Part shown: positions 1-8,791 of the stretch, piece after piece
How positions within the stretch are numbered: the first letter of the stretch is position 1
Layout: the number at the start of each line of letters is the position of its first letter
Assembly (NCBI GenBank): GCA_012520455.1
Contig: JAAYOE010000037.1
Coordinates: 70,027-102,767, forward strand
Length of the DNA: 32,741 nucleotides
From: Tissierellia bacterium
GTDB lineage: Bacteria > Bacillota > Clostridia > Tissierellales > Sedimentibacteraceae
Reading direction: 5' to 3'
Notes under the pieces: generated by a model
The model's input: the letters and a program-made list of their open reading frames with translations, nothing else
Told to the model about the DNA's origin: nothing
Databases searched by the model: none
Translations under genes and position numbers: made by a program

Positions 1-1
1 A

Positions 2-256
2 ATTGCCTATAAGCAGCCGGTAACCAAGGTTGAAATCGAGAGAATACGCGGGGTTAAATGCTCCCAGGTTGTGAAGGGACTTCTTGACAAGGGGCTTATT
101 AAGGAAACGGGAAGGCTTGATAAGCCGGGAAGGCCTGTGGTTTATTCAACAACGGATGAATTCTTGAGGCATTTCGGTTTGACCTCCATAGATGAATTAC
201 CTGCAATCGAAGACGAAAAGGATGACAAGGAGACGGAATTACAGTCAACCGTGTAA
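2..256 (+). CDS. scpB: Segregation and condensation protein B, C-terminal part (truncated by window start)
   Basis: Frame 2 is open from the window edge: [60 protein letters not shown], typical ScpB winged-helix C-terminus. Confidence 0.93.
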   Translation: MAYKQPVTKVEIERIRGVKCSQVVKGLLDKGLIKETGRLDKPGRPVVYSTTDEFLRHFGLTSIDELPAIEDEKDDKETELQSTV

Positions 257-290
257 GGGCGGATAAACATGAAGGGGTAATGTTTATATT

Positions 291-665
291 ATGATTATTA
301 TAATAGTTCTTACGGGGGGACTGTTTTTTTTATACCTGACTTTCAAGTGCATGGTAAAAATTAATATTGCTTTTTACTTTTTCCGTATTTATTTTTGCCT
401 GCTAATATTCGGAAAAAAACTCAAATATGAAAGGAGAATAGATTATAGTGCAGCCATAAAAGCCCTTGACGGATACAGGGAACCGGAAGCAAGGACCAAG
501 GCCAAAAACTCCCTAAAGCATTATAAATATTTAAAAAAAGCATTTGATTTATTTTATATAAGGGATATTTTCTTCTATCCCGAATCCTTAGGGGGGAAAG
601 AATCCTTTGCTTTTGAATTTGTGGTAGTAAACAGAATCCTCAAAAAATCCCTGCTCAAGGGATAA
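291..665 (+). CDS. Short DUF2953-like membrane-associated protein (possibly truncated)
   Basis: N-terminal hydrophobic segment, position between scpB and a ytfJ-like gene as in many Firmicutes; only 124 aa. Confidence 0.5.
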   Translation: MIIIIVLTGGLFFLYLTFKCMVKINIAFYFFRIYFCLLIFGKKLKYERRIDYSAAIKALDGYREPEARTKAKNSLKHYKYLKKAFDLFYIRDIFFYPESLGGKESFAFEFVVVNRILKKSLLKG

Positions 666-728
666 TCATGTTATAAATTTCTTTTTTAAGGGCATAATCA
701 TAATAATTTCCAATAGAAAGGGGAAAAC

Positions 729-1109
729 ATGAGCAGGGACATTGAAAGCATAATTAAAACTACCTTGGAAAACATCAATAATCTGACAGAAAACGAAAAG
801 CTGATAAGCAGTAAAATATTGTATGACAATACCAATTATTTGGCCATATCAAAGCTTAATATGAATTTTATAATAGGAGGCAGCGATATAGACAAGAAAT
901 TCAGATCTGTTGACTTAAAACCCTTTGCCGGAGCAGCTTATGTCAATCTCCAGCTGAATCCGCAAATTCTTATTTATGAAACACCGGATAAGGATGTCAG
1001 GACCATCAATATTAACAATGAAACAACAACGGGGGATTTGACATCATCCATCATGAACATCATGTCTTTCATAAAAGAAGTAAGGGAGAAAAAGGATTGT
1101 GATATATAA
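729..1109 (+). CDS. Divergent GerW/YtfJ-family sporulation-associated protein
   Basis: IESIIKTTLENI... ISKLNMNFIIGGSDID ... PFAGAAYVNLQLNPQILIYE resembles the YtfJ layout (TTMENI, VSFGFGAGGSEF, PFGGGSGAGV.V.P.AFLV); RBS gaaagggg upstream. Confidence 0.6.
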   Translation: MSRDIESIIKTTLENINNLTENEKLISSKILYDNTNYLAISKLNMNFIIGGSDIDKKFRSVDLKPFAGAAYVNLQLNPQILIYETPDKDVRTININNETTTGDLTSSIMNIMSFIKEVREKKDCDI

Positions 1110-2133
1110 AAAAATATTAGCTTTATCAATCATCTTAATCATATTTGCATGTCAGCTCACACAAATCGAAGCCGTGCCGGAAGTTTCGGCCAAAGCCTAC
1201 CTGGTGATGGATGCTCAATCGGGAAGAATTCTTAAATCTCATAATGCAAACTTAAAACTGCCAATAGCGAGCACAACCAAAATTATGACTGCAATTCTTG
1301 CAATTGAAACAATAGAAGACTTAAACCAAAGAATAGAGGTTCCTCCCGAATGCTGCGGCATAGAAGGTTCAAGCATATACCTAAAACCAAAGCAGATGGT
1401 GTCTGTCATAGATTTGCTGTACGGAACCATGCTTAGGTCGGGAAACGATGCTGCGGCAGTATTAGCTAAGTTTGCCGGCAGGAATGATCCGGAGGGCTTC
1501 ATATCAATGATGAATAGAAAAGCCAAAGAATTAGGGGCTCTTAACACAAACTTTGCAAACCCAAACGGTCTCCATGATGATAATCATTATTCCACTGCTT
1601 ACGACCTGGCCCTGATAAGTGGCTACGCAATGAAAAATGAAATATTCAGAGAAATTGCCTCCAGTGAAAAGTACAAGGCCGAAAGTATGAATAATATTTT
1701 TTACAACAAAAATAAAGTTGTCTATCAGTACAAATACGGTACGGGAATCAAAATAGGGTATACAAAGGCAGCCGGCAGGTGCCTGGTCGCATCTGCCGAG
1801 AAGGAAGGTACCCAAATTATAGCAGTCCTTCTCAATGATAATACCTGGTTTAATGACTCCTATAGAATTTTCGACTGGGCATTTGAAAATTACAAGACCT
1901 ACAGCATAGCTGAAAGGGGCCAGTTTGTCCGGTATACCAAGGACAAAACCCCTGTCTTTATCGATGATGGTTTCAGGTCCGCCCTGACAGATAAAGAAAT
2001 TAAACAAATCCGCTTTGAAGCATTAATTGAACCGGAACACATGTCAAGTGATTCAGAAAGCAAAATATGCGGCAGCTACAATATTTATCTGGGGAAAAAC
2101 AAGCTTCATACCGGGAGGCTGATAACTCAATAA
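1099..2133 (+). CDS. D-alanyl-D-alanine carboxypeptidase, peptidase S11 (DacF/PBP5-like)
   Basis: Signal peptide, SxxK (ASTTKIM), SGN (SGNDAA), GIKIGYTKAAGRCLVA; GTG start overlapping the previous gene. Confidence 0.92.
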   Translation: MIYKKILALSIILIIFACQLTQIEAVPEVSAKAYLVMDAQSGRILKSHNANLKLPIASTTKIMTAILAIETIEDLNQRIEVPPECCGIEGSSIYLKPKQMVSVIDLLYGTMLRSGNDAAAVLAKFAGRNDPEGFISMMNRKAKELGALNTNFANPNGLHDDNHYSTAYDLALISGYAMKNEIFREIASSEKYKAESMNNIFYNKNKVVYQYKYGTGIKIGYTKAAGRCLVASAEKEGTQIIAVLLNDNTWFNDSYRIFDWAFENYKTYSIAERGQFVRYTKDKTPVFIDDGFRSALTDKEIKQIRFEALIEPEHMSSDSESKICGSYNIYLGKNKLHTGRLITQ

Positions 2134-2154
2134 AACCCGCCATGAGGGTTTTTA
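2131..2154 (+). terminator. Rho-independent terminator after the S11 carboxypeptidase
   Basis: aaaaccc-gccatga-gggtttttatt stem-loop with T tract. Confidence 0.7.
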
Positions 2155-2158
2155 TTAA

Positions 2159-2187
2159 TTTACAGTTCTAAATCTTTATAATATAAT
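2159..2187 (+). promoter_or_regulatory. Sigma-A-type promoter upstream of the pseudouridine synthase gene
   Basis: TTTACA - 17 nt - TATAAT. Confidence 0.65.
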
Positions 2188-2233
2188 GGTGAAAATGATA
2201 AAATTTGATAGAGATAATTTTTACGGGGGACTT

Positions 2234-2944
2234 ATGGCTGAAGAAAGACTACAAAAGTATATTGCCCGGTGCGGTACAGCTTCAAGAAGAAAAGCCGAGG
2301 AATTAATTTTGCAAGGACGTGTTAAGGTAAACGGTAAAGTGGTAAAAGAACTTGGAAGCAAAATTATTCCGGGAAAAGATATGGTAACCGTAGATGATAA
2401 AAGAATATACGAAAAAGAAAAACATATTTACATAAAACTACATAAACCTGAAGGATATGTCACTACTGTCAAGGACCAGTTTAACCGGAGGACGGTAATT
2501 GATTTAATCAATATTAAAGAAAGAATTTTTCCCATAGGCAGGCTGGATTACAATACTTCAGGACTATTGCTCTTAACAGATGACGGAGACCTTGCCAATA
2601 AGTTGATGCATCCCAAATACCTGATCTACAAAACTTATGAAGCTGAAATTATAGGCAGAATAAGCAATGACTCCCTTAATGCATTGAGAACCGGAGTTTT
2701 AATTGACGGTTATAAAACTGCTCCTGCCAGGGTAAATCTATTAAAGGAAGCCCAAAACACTTCGCATGTACAAATAAGCATCCATGAGGGCAAGAACAGG
2801 CAGGTAAGAAAAATGTTCCAAGCAGTTGGTCACAAGGTTATAAAATTAAAAAGAATATCCTTTGGAAATATTGAATTAGGAAACTTGAAGCCGGGAGAAT
2901 GGAAATATTTAACCGATGCTGAAATAAAGTATTTAAAGGAGTAA
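2234..2944 (+). CDS. rluB: rRNA pseudouridine synthase, RluB/RsuA family
   Basis: S4 domain (RLQKYIARCGTASRRKAEELI), IGRLDYNTSGLLLLTDDGDLANKLMHP, EGKNRQVRKMF. Internal ATG at 2234 preferred: the longer ORF start (2186) lies on the promoter -10. Confidence 0.92.
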   Translation: MAEERLQKYIARCGTASRRKAEELILQGRVKVNGKVVKELGSKIIPGKDMVTVDDKRIYEKEKHIYIKLHKPEGYVTTVKDQFNRRTVIDLINIKERIFPIGRLDYNTSGLLLLTDDGDLANKLMHPKYLIYKTYEAEIIGRISNDSLNALRTGVLIDGYKTAPARVNLLKEAQNTSHVQISIHEGKNRQVRKMFQAVGHKVIKLKRISFGNIELGNLKPGEWKYLTDAEIKYLKE

Positions 2945-2946
2945 AA

Positions 2947-3519
2947 ATGGATAAGAAGTACGGTCATCTTGCAGAAATGGTACACTTTCTCATAAGGGGA
3001 AGCTATGAAGGAAAAGAAAACCTGAATTTCCTTGACTTAACGTGCGGTAACGGATACGATACCCTCTTCTTAAGCAATTTAGCAGGAGCCGAGGGCCGGG
3101 TTACGGGCCTTGACATACAGGATGAAGCAGTGGAAAGAACAAAAAAGCTTCTTAAAGAAAACAGGAGATTCAATAATTACACCATAATTAGAGACAGTCA
3201 TGAATTTATCGAAAATTATATAAGAGACAAAATTGATGCTGCTGTCTATAACTTGGGCTATCTCCCTCTTTCCAAAAAAGACATCACTACAAAACCTGAA
3301 ACAACCATCCGGTCCTTAAATTCATTGCTCCCCTATTTAAAGGATTCAGGCAGAATATATATTACAGCATATATTACCCACGATAAGGGATACGAGATTT
3401 ATAAAATATCGGATTACTTGACTCATTTAGACAAGCGCTTATACAATTGTATACGCATAAACCTGATCAACAAGGATAACACACCTCCGGAATTATTAAT
3501 TATCGAGCAAAACATATGA
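2947..3519 (+). CDS. Class I SAM-dependent methyltransferase, YtqB-like rRNA methylase family
   Basis: FLDLTCGNGYDTLFLSNLAG SAM-binding motif; AVYNLGYLPLSKKDITTKPETTI typical of the YtqB family. Confidence 0.85.
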   Translation: MDKKYGHLAEMVHFLIRGSYEGKENLNFLDLTCGNGYDTLFLSNLAGAEGRVTGLDIQDEAVERTKKLLKENRRFNNYTIIRDSHEFIENYIRDKIDAAVYNLGYLPLSKKDITTKPETTIRSLNSLLPYLKDSGRIYITAYITHDKGYEIYKISDYLTHLDKRLYNCIRINLINKDNTPPELLIIEQNI

Positions 3520-3699
3520 TGCTGAAGCAACGCTAACCCCGTCCCCATTTCAAGTCTGCTTGCGCGATGATACTGACAAGGCAGATCTTGCAAATCTTTA
3601 CAATTTCTTGCATTTACAAGCAATAAATACGTTTTCATTTAAGGTTATTGCAAATATTGAAATGAAACTTGCAATTTATGTGAATAATTGATATTTATC

Positions 3700-3727
3700 T
3701 TGCAAAAATTTCCCTTTATGATATAAT
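3700..3727 (+). promoter_or_regulatory. Promoter of the 2-oxoacid:ferredoxin oxidoreductase operon
   Basis: TTGCAA - 16 nt - TATAAT. Confidence 0.6.
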
Positions 3728-3784
3728 AAAAACAAGATATGAAGCACAGACTCGGGGTTTTTTGCCGGTTTATGAGCTCCACTC

Positions 3785-4018
3785 ATGACAAAAGAAAATC
3801 AGGCAATAATGGGAGAAGATATGGATGATGAAAAGGTTCTTTTACTAAACGTGCCATGGTGCAAGGGATGCGGCATATGTGTCGGTTTTTGTCCTACAAG
3901 GGTTCTTAAGTTAAAAGAGGGCAAATGTGTTATAGCCAACAGAGAAAAATGTATATTTTGCGGTCAGTGCGAACTGAGATGTCCTGACAACGCTATTTGC
4001 ATCGGAGGCAAGAAATGA
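3785..4018 (+). CDS. korD: 2-oxoacid:ferredoxin oxidoreductase, delta (2x[4Fe-4S] ferredoxin) subunit
   Basis: Two CxxCxxCxxxCP motifs (CKGCGICVGFCP, CIFCGQCELRCP); first in the operon. Confidence 0.88.
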   Translation: MTKENQAIMGEDMDDEKVLLLNVPWCKGCGICVGFCPTRVLKLKEGKCVIANREKCIFCGQCELRCPDNAICIGGKK

Positions 4019-5157
4019 ATGACAAGGGATACAAATTGGTTCAAGGGAATGAAGCTTGTGTTGAAGGAGCATTAGCAGCCGGAATGAGATTCTATGCAGG
4101 TTATCCTATAACACCGTCTACGGAAATCGCAGAGATTTGTTCGCAAAAGCTGCCAAAACTTGGAGGGAAATTCATCCAGATGGAAGATGAGCTTGCAAGC
4201 ATGGCTGCCATTATAGGAGCATCCCTTGCAGGCGTAAAATCAATGACAGCAACCAGCGGTCCCGGCTTTTCATTGATGCAGGAGAACATCGGATATGCAG
4301 CTATTGCAGAAATACCATGTGTTATTGTAAACGTTCAAAGAGGGGGACCCAGCACAGGACTTCCCACATCTCCCGCCCAAGGGGACGTGATGCAGGCAAG
4401 GTGGGGTACCCACGGAGACCATCCCGCTATAGCCTTGACACCCAATTCTGTTCAAGAAACCTTCGAATACACCGTCAAAGCATTCAACTTAGCTGAAAAA
4501 TACAGGACTCCTGTCATTCTCCTCATGGATGAAACAGTAGGTCACATGAGAGAAAAAATGACTTTTAAAAATATTTCTCAGATAGAAATAGTGAACAGGA
4601 AAAAGCCCTCATGCAAGCCGGAAGATTATGTTGCTTACAGGCCTGATGAAGATATGATACCTCCCATGGCATCCTTCGGGGAAGGGTACAGGTACCACGT
4701 AACAGGGTTAACTCATGATGAAACGGGATTCCCGACTAATTCCAGTCATGTATCTGAAGGATTAATTAGAAGAATAGTGGATAAGGTAGAAAAGAACATT
4801 GATAATTTTTCATATTATGAAGAATATAGGTTGGAAGATGCGGAAATAGTCATAATTGCCTACGGGGGAGTATCCCGTTCGGCTAAGAGCGCGGTTGATG
4901 AACTCAGAAAACAAAATATTAAGGCAGGTTTATTCAGACCCATAACCATTTGGCCCTTCTTGGAAAAACAAATATATATGGTTTCCCAAGCTGCTAAAGA
5001 AATATATGTGGCAGAAATGAATTTGGGCCAGTATTCCTTGGAAGTGGAGAGGGTTGCATGTAAGAATTGCAGGGTAAAAAAAATCAACAAGGTAAACGGA
5101 GAATTGATAACTCCCGAAGAAATAACAGAAGCAATAGGAGGCAGCTATGAACTGTAG
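4015..5157 (+). CDS. korA: 2-oxoacid:ferredoxin oxidoreductase, alpha subunit
   Basis: GNEACVEGALAAGMRFYAGYPITPSTEIAE, TATSGPGFSLMQENIGYAAIAEIPCVIVNVQRGGPSTGLPT; ATGA overlap with korD. Confidence 0.95.
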   Translation: MNDKGYKLVQGNEACVEGALAAGMRFYAGYPITPSTEIAEICSQKLPKLGGKFIQMEDELASMAAIIGASLAGVKSMTATSGPGFSLMQENIGYAAIAEIPCVIVNVQRGGPSTGLPTSPAQGDVMQARWGTHGDHPAIALTPNSVQETFEYTVKAFNLAEKYRTPVILLMDETVGHMREKMTFKNISQIEIVNRKKPSCKPEDYVAYRPDEDMIPPMASFGEGYRYHVTGLTHDETGFPTNSSHVSEGLIRRIVDKVEKNIDNFSYYEEYRLEDAEIVIIAYGGVSRSAKSAVDELRKQNIKAGLFRPITIWPFLEKQIYMVSQAAKEIYVAEMNLGQYSLEVERVACKNCRVKKINKVNGELITPEEITEAIGGSYEL

Positions 5158-5962
5158 CGAGACTACAAGCAAATATTACAGGGTAAACAGGCTACCCCAC
5201 ATATGGTGCGCCGGATGCGGACACGGAACCTTGACAAACACTGTCGTAAGAGCGATAGATAAGCTGAAATTAAACAAGGATGAAGTAGTTATAGTATCAG
5301 GCATCGGATGTTCGTCAAGAGCTCCCGGTTATTTGGACTTCAACACCCTCCATACGACACACGGGCGGGCCTTGGCCTTTGCAACGGGTATAAAACTTGC
5401 AAACCCCAAGCTTCACGTCATCGTGATAATGGGGGACGGGGACAGCTCGGCCATAGGAGGCAACCACCTCATTCATGCCGCAAGGAGAAATATAGACATA
5501 ACAACAATAGTCTTTAATAACAACATATACGGGATGACAGGAGGTCAATTTTCACCTACCACTCCATATGGTGATTTGGCGACTACCGCTGCTTACGGCA
5601 ATATCGACAAACCCTTTGACCTTTGCAGTTTAGCTCAGGGAGCTGGAGCTACATACGTAGGCAGGGCAACCGCTTATCATGCGGTCCTCATGCAGAAGCT
5701 GATAGAAAAAGGAATTCAAAACAAGGGATTTTCCTTTATAGAAGGTTTAAGCATATGTCCTACCTATTACGGGAGAAAAAACAAAAAAGGCAATGCTTTT
5801 AAAATGCATTCATTTTTGAAGGAAAACTGCATTGATAAGAAGCTGGTTGACAAGGACCCGGACAAGGGCAGGAACAAGATTTTAATCGGAGAATTTTATA
5901 ACAATCCTCAGCCTGAATACATAGAAAGCTATCAGGTAATCATTGACATGTTTCAAGGATAG
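5147..5962 (+). CDS. korB: 2-oxoacid:ferredoxin oxidoreductase, beta (TPP-binding) subunit
   Basis: WCAGCGHGTL, GIGCSSRAPGYLDFNTLHTTHGRALAFATGIK, GDGDSSAIGGNHLIHAARRNID, NNIYGMTGGQ. Confidence 0.95.
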   Translation: MNCSETTSKYYRVNRLPHIWCAGCGHGTLTNTVVRAIDKLKLNKDEVVIVSGIGCSSRAPGYLDFNTLHTTHGRALAFATGIKLANPKLHVIVIMGDGDSSAIGGNHLIHAARRNIDITTIVFNNNIYGMTGGQFSPTTPYGDLATTAAYGNIDKPFDLCSLAQGAGATYVGRATAYHAVLMQKLIEKGIQNKGFSFIEGLSICPTYYGRKNKKGNAFKMHSFLKENCIDKKLVDKDPDKGRNKILIGEFYNNPQPEYIESYQVIIDMFQG

Positions 5963-5971
5963 GGGGAGAAA

Positions 5972-6517
5972 ATGGAAAGGTATGAAATCAGATTAAGCGG
6001 TTCGGGAGGCCAGGGAGTGATACTGGCATCCATAATATTAGCAGATGCCGCAATAGAACAAGGATTAAATGCTATTCAGACCCAGTCCTACGGGCCGGAG
6101 GCAAGAGGGGGTGCCAGTAAGGCTGAAGTAATAATATGCAGGGATGAAATCTCTTATCCAAAAATAAGAAAGGCAAATATCCTTCTTTCCCTAACTCAAA
6201 AAGCATACGATAAGTACATTGGGTCCTTAGACAGGGATGGATTGCTGATAGTTGATGAAGGTATTGAATTATCGGGAAATGATCCTATTAAGGCTTACAG
6301 GCTTCCTATACTGAAAAATGCCATAGAGAAATTTGATACCGGCATGGTGGCCAACATAATATCCATAGGGGCCATATATGAGCTCATCGGGGAAGATGTA
6401 ATCCATAAGGATATAATGATAAGGTCTATAAGCGAAAGAGTTCCTCCTCCAACGGTACAAAAAAACATAGAGGCCTTTGAAGAAGGAATAAGATTGATAA
6501 GGGGTTATTATGAATAA
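5972..6517 (+). CDS. korC: 2-oxoacid:ferredoxin oxidoreductase, gamma subunit
   Basis: SGSGGQGVILASIILADAAIEQGLNAIQTQSYGPEARGGASKAEVII. Confidence 0.95.
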   Translation: MERYEIRLSGSGGQGVILASIILADAAIEQGLNAIQTQSYGPEARGGASKAEVIICRDEISYPKIRKANILLSLTQKAYDKYIGSLDRDGLLIVDEGIELSGNDPIKAYRLPILKNAIEKFDTGMVANIISIGAIYELIGEDVIHKDIMIRSISERVPPPTVQKNIEAFEEGIRLIRGYYE

Positions 6518-7370
6518 TAATTTAATAAGTAATATAAAGAATAGTTTTCATAAATTCAGCAAAAGCCAAAAACTCATCGCCCAATATATCATTGACCACT
6601 ATGACAAGGCTGCCTTCATGACTGCCGCAAAAATAGCGGAAAGGGTGGATGTGAGCGAATCTACCGTTGTGAGATTTGCAACGGCCTTAGGGTATTCAGG
6701 TTATCCTGAAATGCAGAAAGCCCTCCAGGTTTTAATCAAAAACAAGCTTACTGCAGTTCAGAGGATAGGGCTTCAGGATGATGTGGTAAATGATAATTTA
6801 AAGCTGCATAAAAAAATACTGAAAAGCGAAATGAATAACCTCCGTTATTTGTTTGAGCATTTTGACATGGAAGCCTTAGACAAGGCAACAGAGCTTATTT
6901 TAAATGCAAACAGGGTATATGTTTTAGGTCTGAGAACATCATCAACCTTATCAAACTATTTAGGCTTTTACTTGGATGTTATCTTAAATAATGTTAAGGT
7001 GTTAAACAACAGCGGAGTAAACTCCTTATATGAGGAAATCATAAGAATTAAAGATAATGATCTCCTTATTGTCATTAGCTATCCCAGGTATTCAAAAACA
7101 ACAATTGATGCCGCTAAATTCGTGAAAGACCGGAACACAAAAATAGTAGCAATCACTGACACCGAGGAATCTCCCGTCTATAAGTTAGCAGATGTTTCAC
7201 TTTTGGCAATCAGCAATATCGTTTCCTTTGTCGATTCTTTGGTTGTGCCTATGACAGTTATAAATAATTTGATTATTAACATAAGCTTGAGAGAAAAAGA
7301 AGAAATAGTGGAATACTATAACATCTTGGAAAAACTTTGGGATAACAACAGCATATACCAGAACTTTTAA
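6510..7370 (+). CDS. RpiR/MurR family transcriptional regulator (HTH + SIS domain)
   Basis: AERVDVSESTVVRFATALGYSGYPEMQKAL HTH_6; C-terminal SIS domain (VYVLGLRTSSTLSNYLGFYL, DNDLLIVISYPRYSKTTIDAAKF); overlaps the korC stop. Confidence 0.93.
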   Translation: MNNNLISNIKNSFHKFSKSQKLIAQYIIDHYDKAAFMTAAKIAERVDVSESTVVRFATALGYSGYPEMQKALQVLIKNKLTAVQRIGLQDDVVNDNLKLHKKILKSEMNNLRYLFEHFDMEALDKATELILNANRVYVLGLRTSSTLSNYLGFYLDVILNNVKVLNNSGVNSLYEEIIRIKDNDLLIVISYPRYSKTTIDAAKFVKDRNTKIVAITDTEESPVYKLADVSLLAISNIVSFVDSLVVPMTVINNLIINISLREKEEIVEYYNILEKLWDNNSIYQNF

Positions 7371-7402
7371 GGAAATAAGCTAAGGGACAAACCTAAAATT
7401 TT

Positions 7403-7444
7403 AGGGGGCGAGGGTCTTGTCAGGTGACAATACCCCCGTCCCCT
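7403..7444. repeat. Strong imperfect hairpin (GGGGAC-type intergenic element)
   Basis: agggggcgagggtcttgtc-aggt-gacaatacccccgtcccct: 19-position stem with 2 mismatches and one G-T pair, 4-nt loop. Confidence 0.7.
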
Positions 7445-7461
7445 TGTCATAAAAATTTATG

Positions 7462-7490
7462 TTGTTATATTTAGCAATATGTACTATAAT
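7462..7490 (+). promoter_or_regulatory. Promoter of cmk
   Basis: TTGTTA - 17 nt - TATAAT. Confidence 0.65.
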
Positions 7491-7559
7491 GTTTAAGTGC
7501 TGAAAGACAAAGATGTGTCCTGTTTCATCGGAATTTTAGGGATAGGAAAGGAAAGCAAA

Positions 7560-8210
7560 ATGATAATAGCAATAGACGGGCCTTCAGGAGCCGGAAAAAG
7601 CACTGTTGCAAAACTATTAAGCAAGGAACTGGGATTTGAATACATCGATACGGGGGCAATGTACAGGGCCCTTGCATATAAGGCATATATACAAGGTATT
7701 GATATAAATGAGAGCGAAATAGCAGAAATGCTGCAAACAACCGATATCGATTACCATGATAACCGGATATTTTTAGACGGAAAAGATGTCGAAAACTTAA
7801 TCAGAGAAGAAGCAATTTCCATAGCAGCATCAAAAATATCAGCTTTAAAAATAGTAAGAGAAAAAATGGTTGACCTGCAACGAAAGATTGCAGCGAATAA
7901 AAACGCAGTCTTGGAAGGCAGGGACATAGGTACCATAGTATTTCCGGATGCAGACTACAAATTTTTCATAACGGCTCCGGTAGAAGAAAGAGCAAGAAGG
8001 CGTTATGAGCAGTTGAAAGCAAATATGATTGAAGCCGATTACGACAGTGTTCTCAAGGACATGATAAAACGTGATCAAAATGATTCCGCCAGGGAATACT
8101 CTCCCTTGAAAATTGCTGATGATGCAATATTAATCGATACCGGCAGGATGGACCTGGCTGAAGTGGTAAAGACTCTTGCCGCTCATATCGGAGGAAAGAA
8201 TGTTTTATAA
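7560..8210 (+). CDS. cmk: Cytidylate kinase
   Basis: IAIDGPSGAGKSTVAKLLSKELGFEYIDTGAMYRA, EGRDIGTIVFPDADYKFFITA; internal ATG at 7560 with upstream RBS. Confidence 0.96.
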   Translation: MIIAIDGPSGAGKSTVAKLLSKELGFEYIDTGAMYRALAYKAYIQGIDINESEIAEMLQTTDIDYHDNRIFLDGKDVENLIREEAISIAASKISALKIVREKMVDLQRKIAANKNAVLEGRDIGTIVFPDADYKFFITAPVEERARRRYEQLKANMIEADYDSVLKDMIKRDQNDSAREYSPLKIADDAILIDTGRMDLAEVVKTLAAHIGGKNVL

Positions 8211-8784
8211 AATTGTAATATCTGTACTTAGGTTTTTGGTATTTTTAATTTTTGACTTTAAGGCATATAATAAAGAGAATCTTGACAATACTGAGGGGGG
8301 CTTAATAGTTTGCGGCAACCACAGGGCCGCTGTTGACCCTGTCATGCTTGCCATATCCACAAGACGCAAAATTCATTTCATGGGCAAGAAAGAGTTGTTT
8401 GAAAGTAAATTCTGGGGCTTTATTTTCAGAAATTTAGGGGCTTTTCCCGTAGACAGGAAGGGAGTTTCCCTATCGGCAATAAAAAACTCTCTTGATATTT
8501 TAAATAAGGGGGGGGTCCTGGGCATATATCCTGAAGGAACAAGGGTCAAGACGGGCTATGACGAAAACAATGCCAAAGCAGGAATCGCCCTGATAGCTAA
8601 TAAGGCAAAAGTTAAAATTCTGCCTGTATATTTGGAAGGAGAGTATAAGTTCAGGGGCAGACTGAGGCTCTATATCGGAAAAGAAAAAGATTACTTTGAA
8701 AACTACGAGGCCAAACTGAATACGGATAAATACACGGAAATAGGAAAAGAGATATTAAAGGATATTTACAATTTAAAGAAGTAG
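8200..8784 (+). CDS. plsC: 1-acyl-sn-glycerol-3-phosphate acyltransferase
   Basis: CGNHRAAVDPV (NHx4D) and YPEGTRVKTG motifs; ATG at 8200 within the end of cmk. Confidence 0.92.
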   Translation: MFYKIVISVLRFLVFLIFDFKAYNKENLDNTEGGLIVCGNHRAAVDPVMLAISTRRKIHFMGKKELFESKFWGFIFRNLGAFPVDRKGVSLSAIKNSLDILNKGGVLGIYPEGTRVKTGYDENNAKAGIALIANKAKVKILPVYLEGEYKFRGRLRLYIGKEKDYFENYEAKLNTDKYTEIGKEILKDIYNLKK

Positions 8785-8791
8785 GTAGGCA

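Noticed and set aside
3423-3638. Minus-strand 71-aa ORF over the methylase end and intergenic region
   Set aside because: Mostly overlaps the methylase and the TTGCAA-rich non-coding segment, with no recognisable domain or good RBS.
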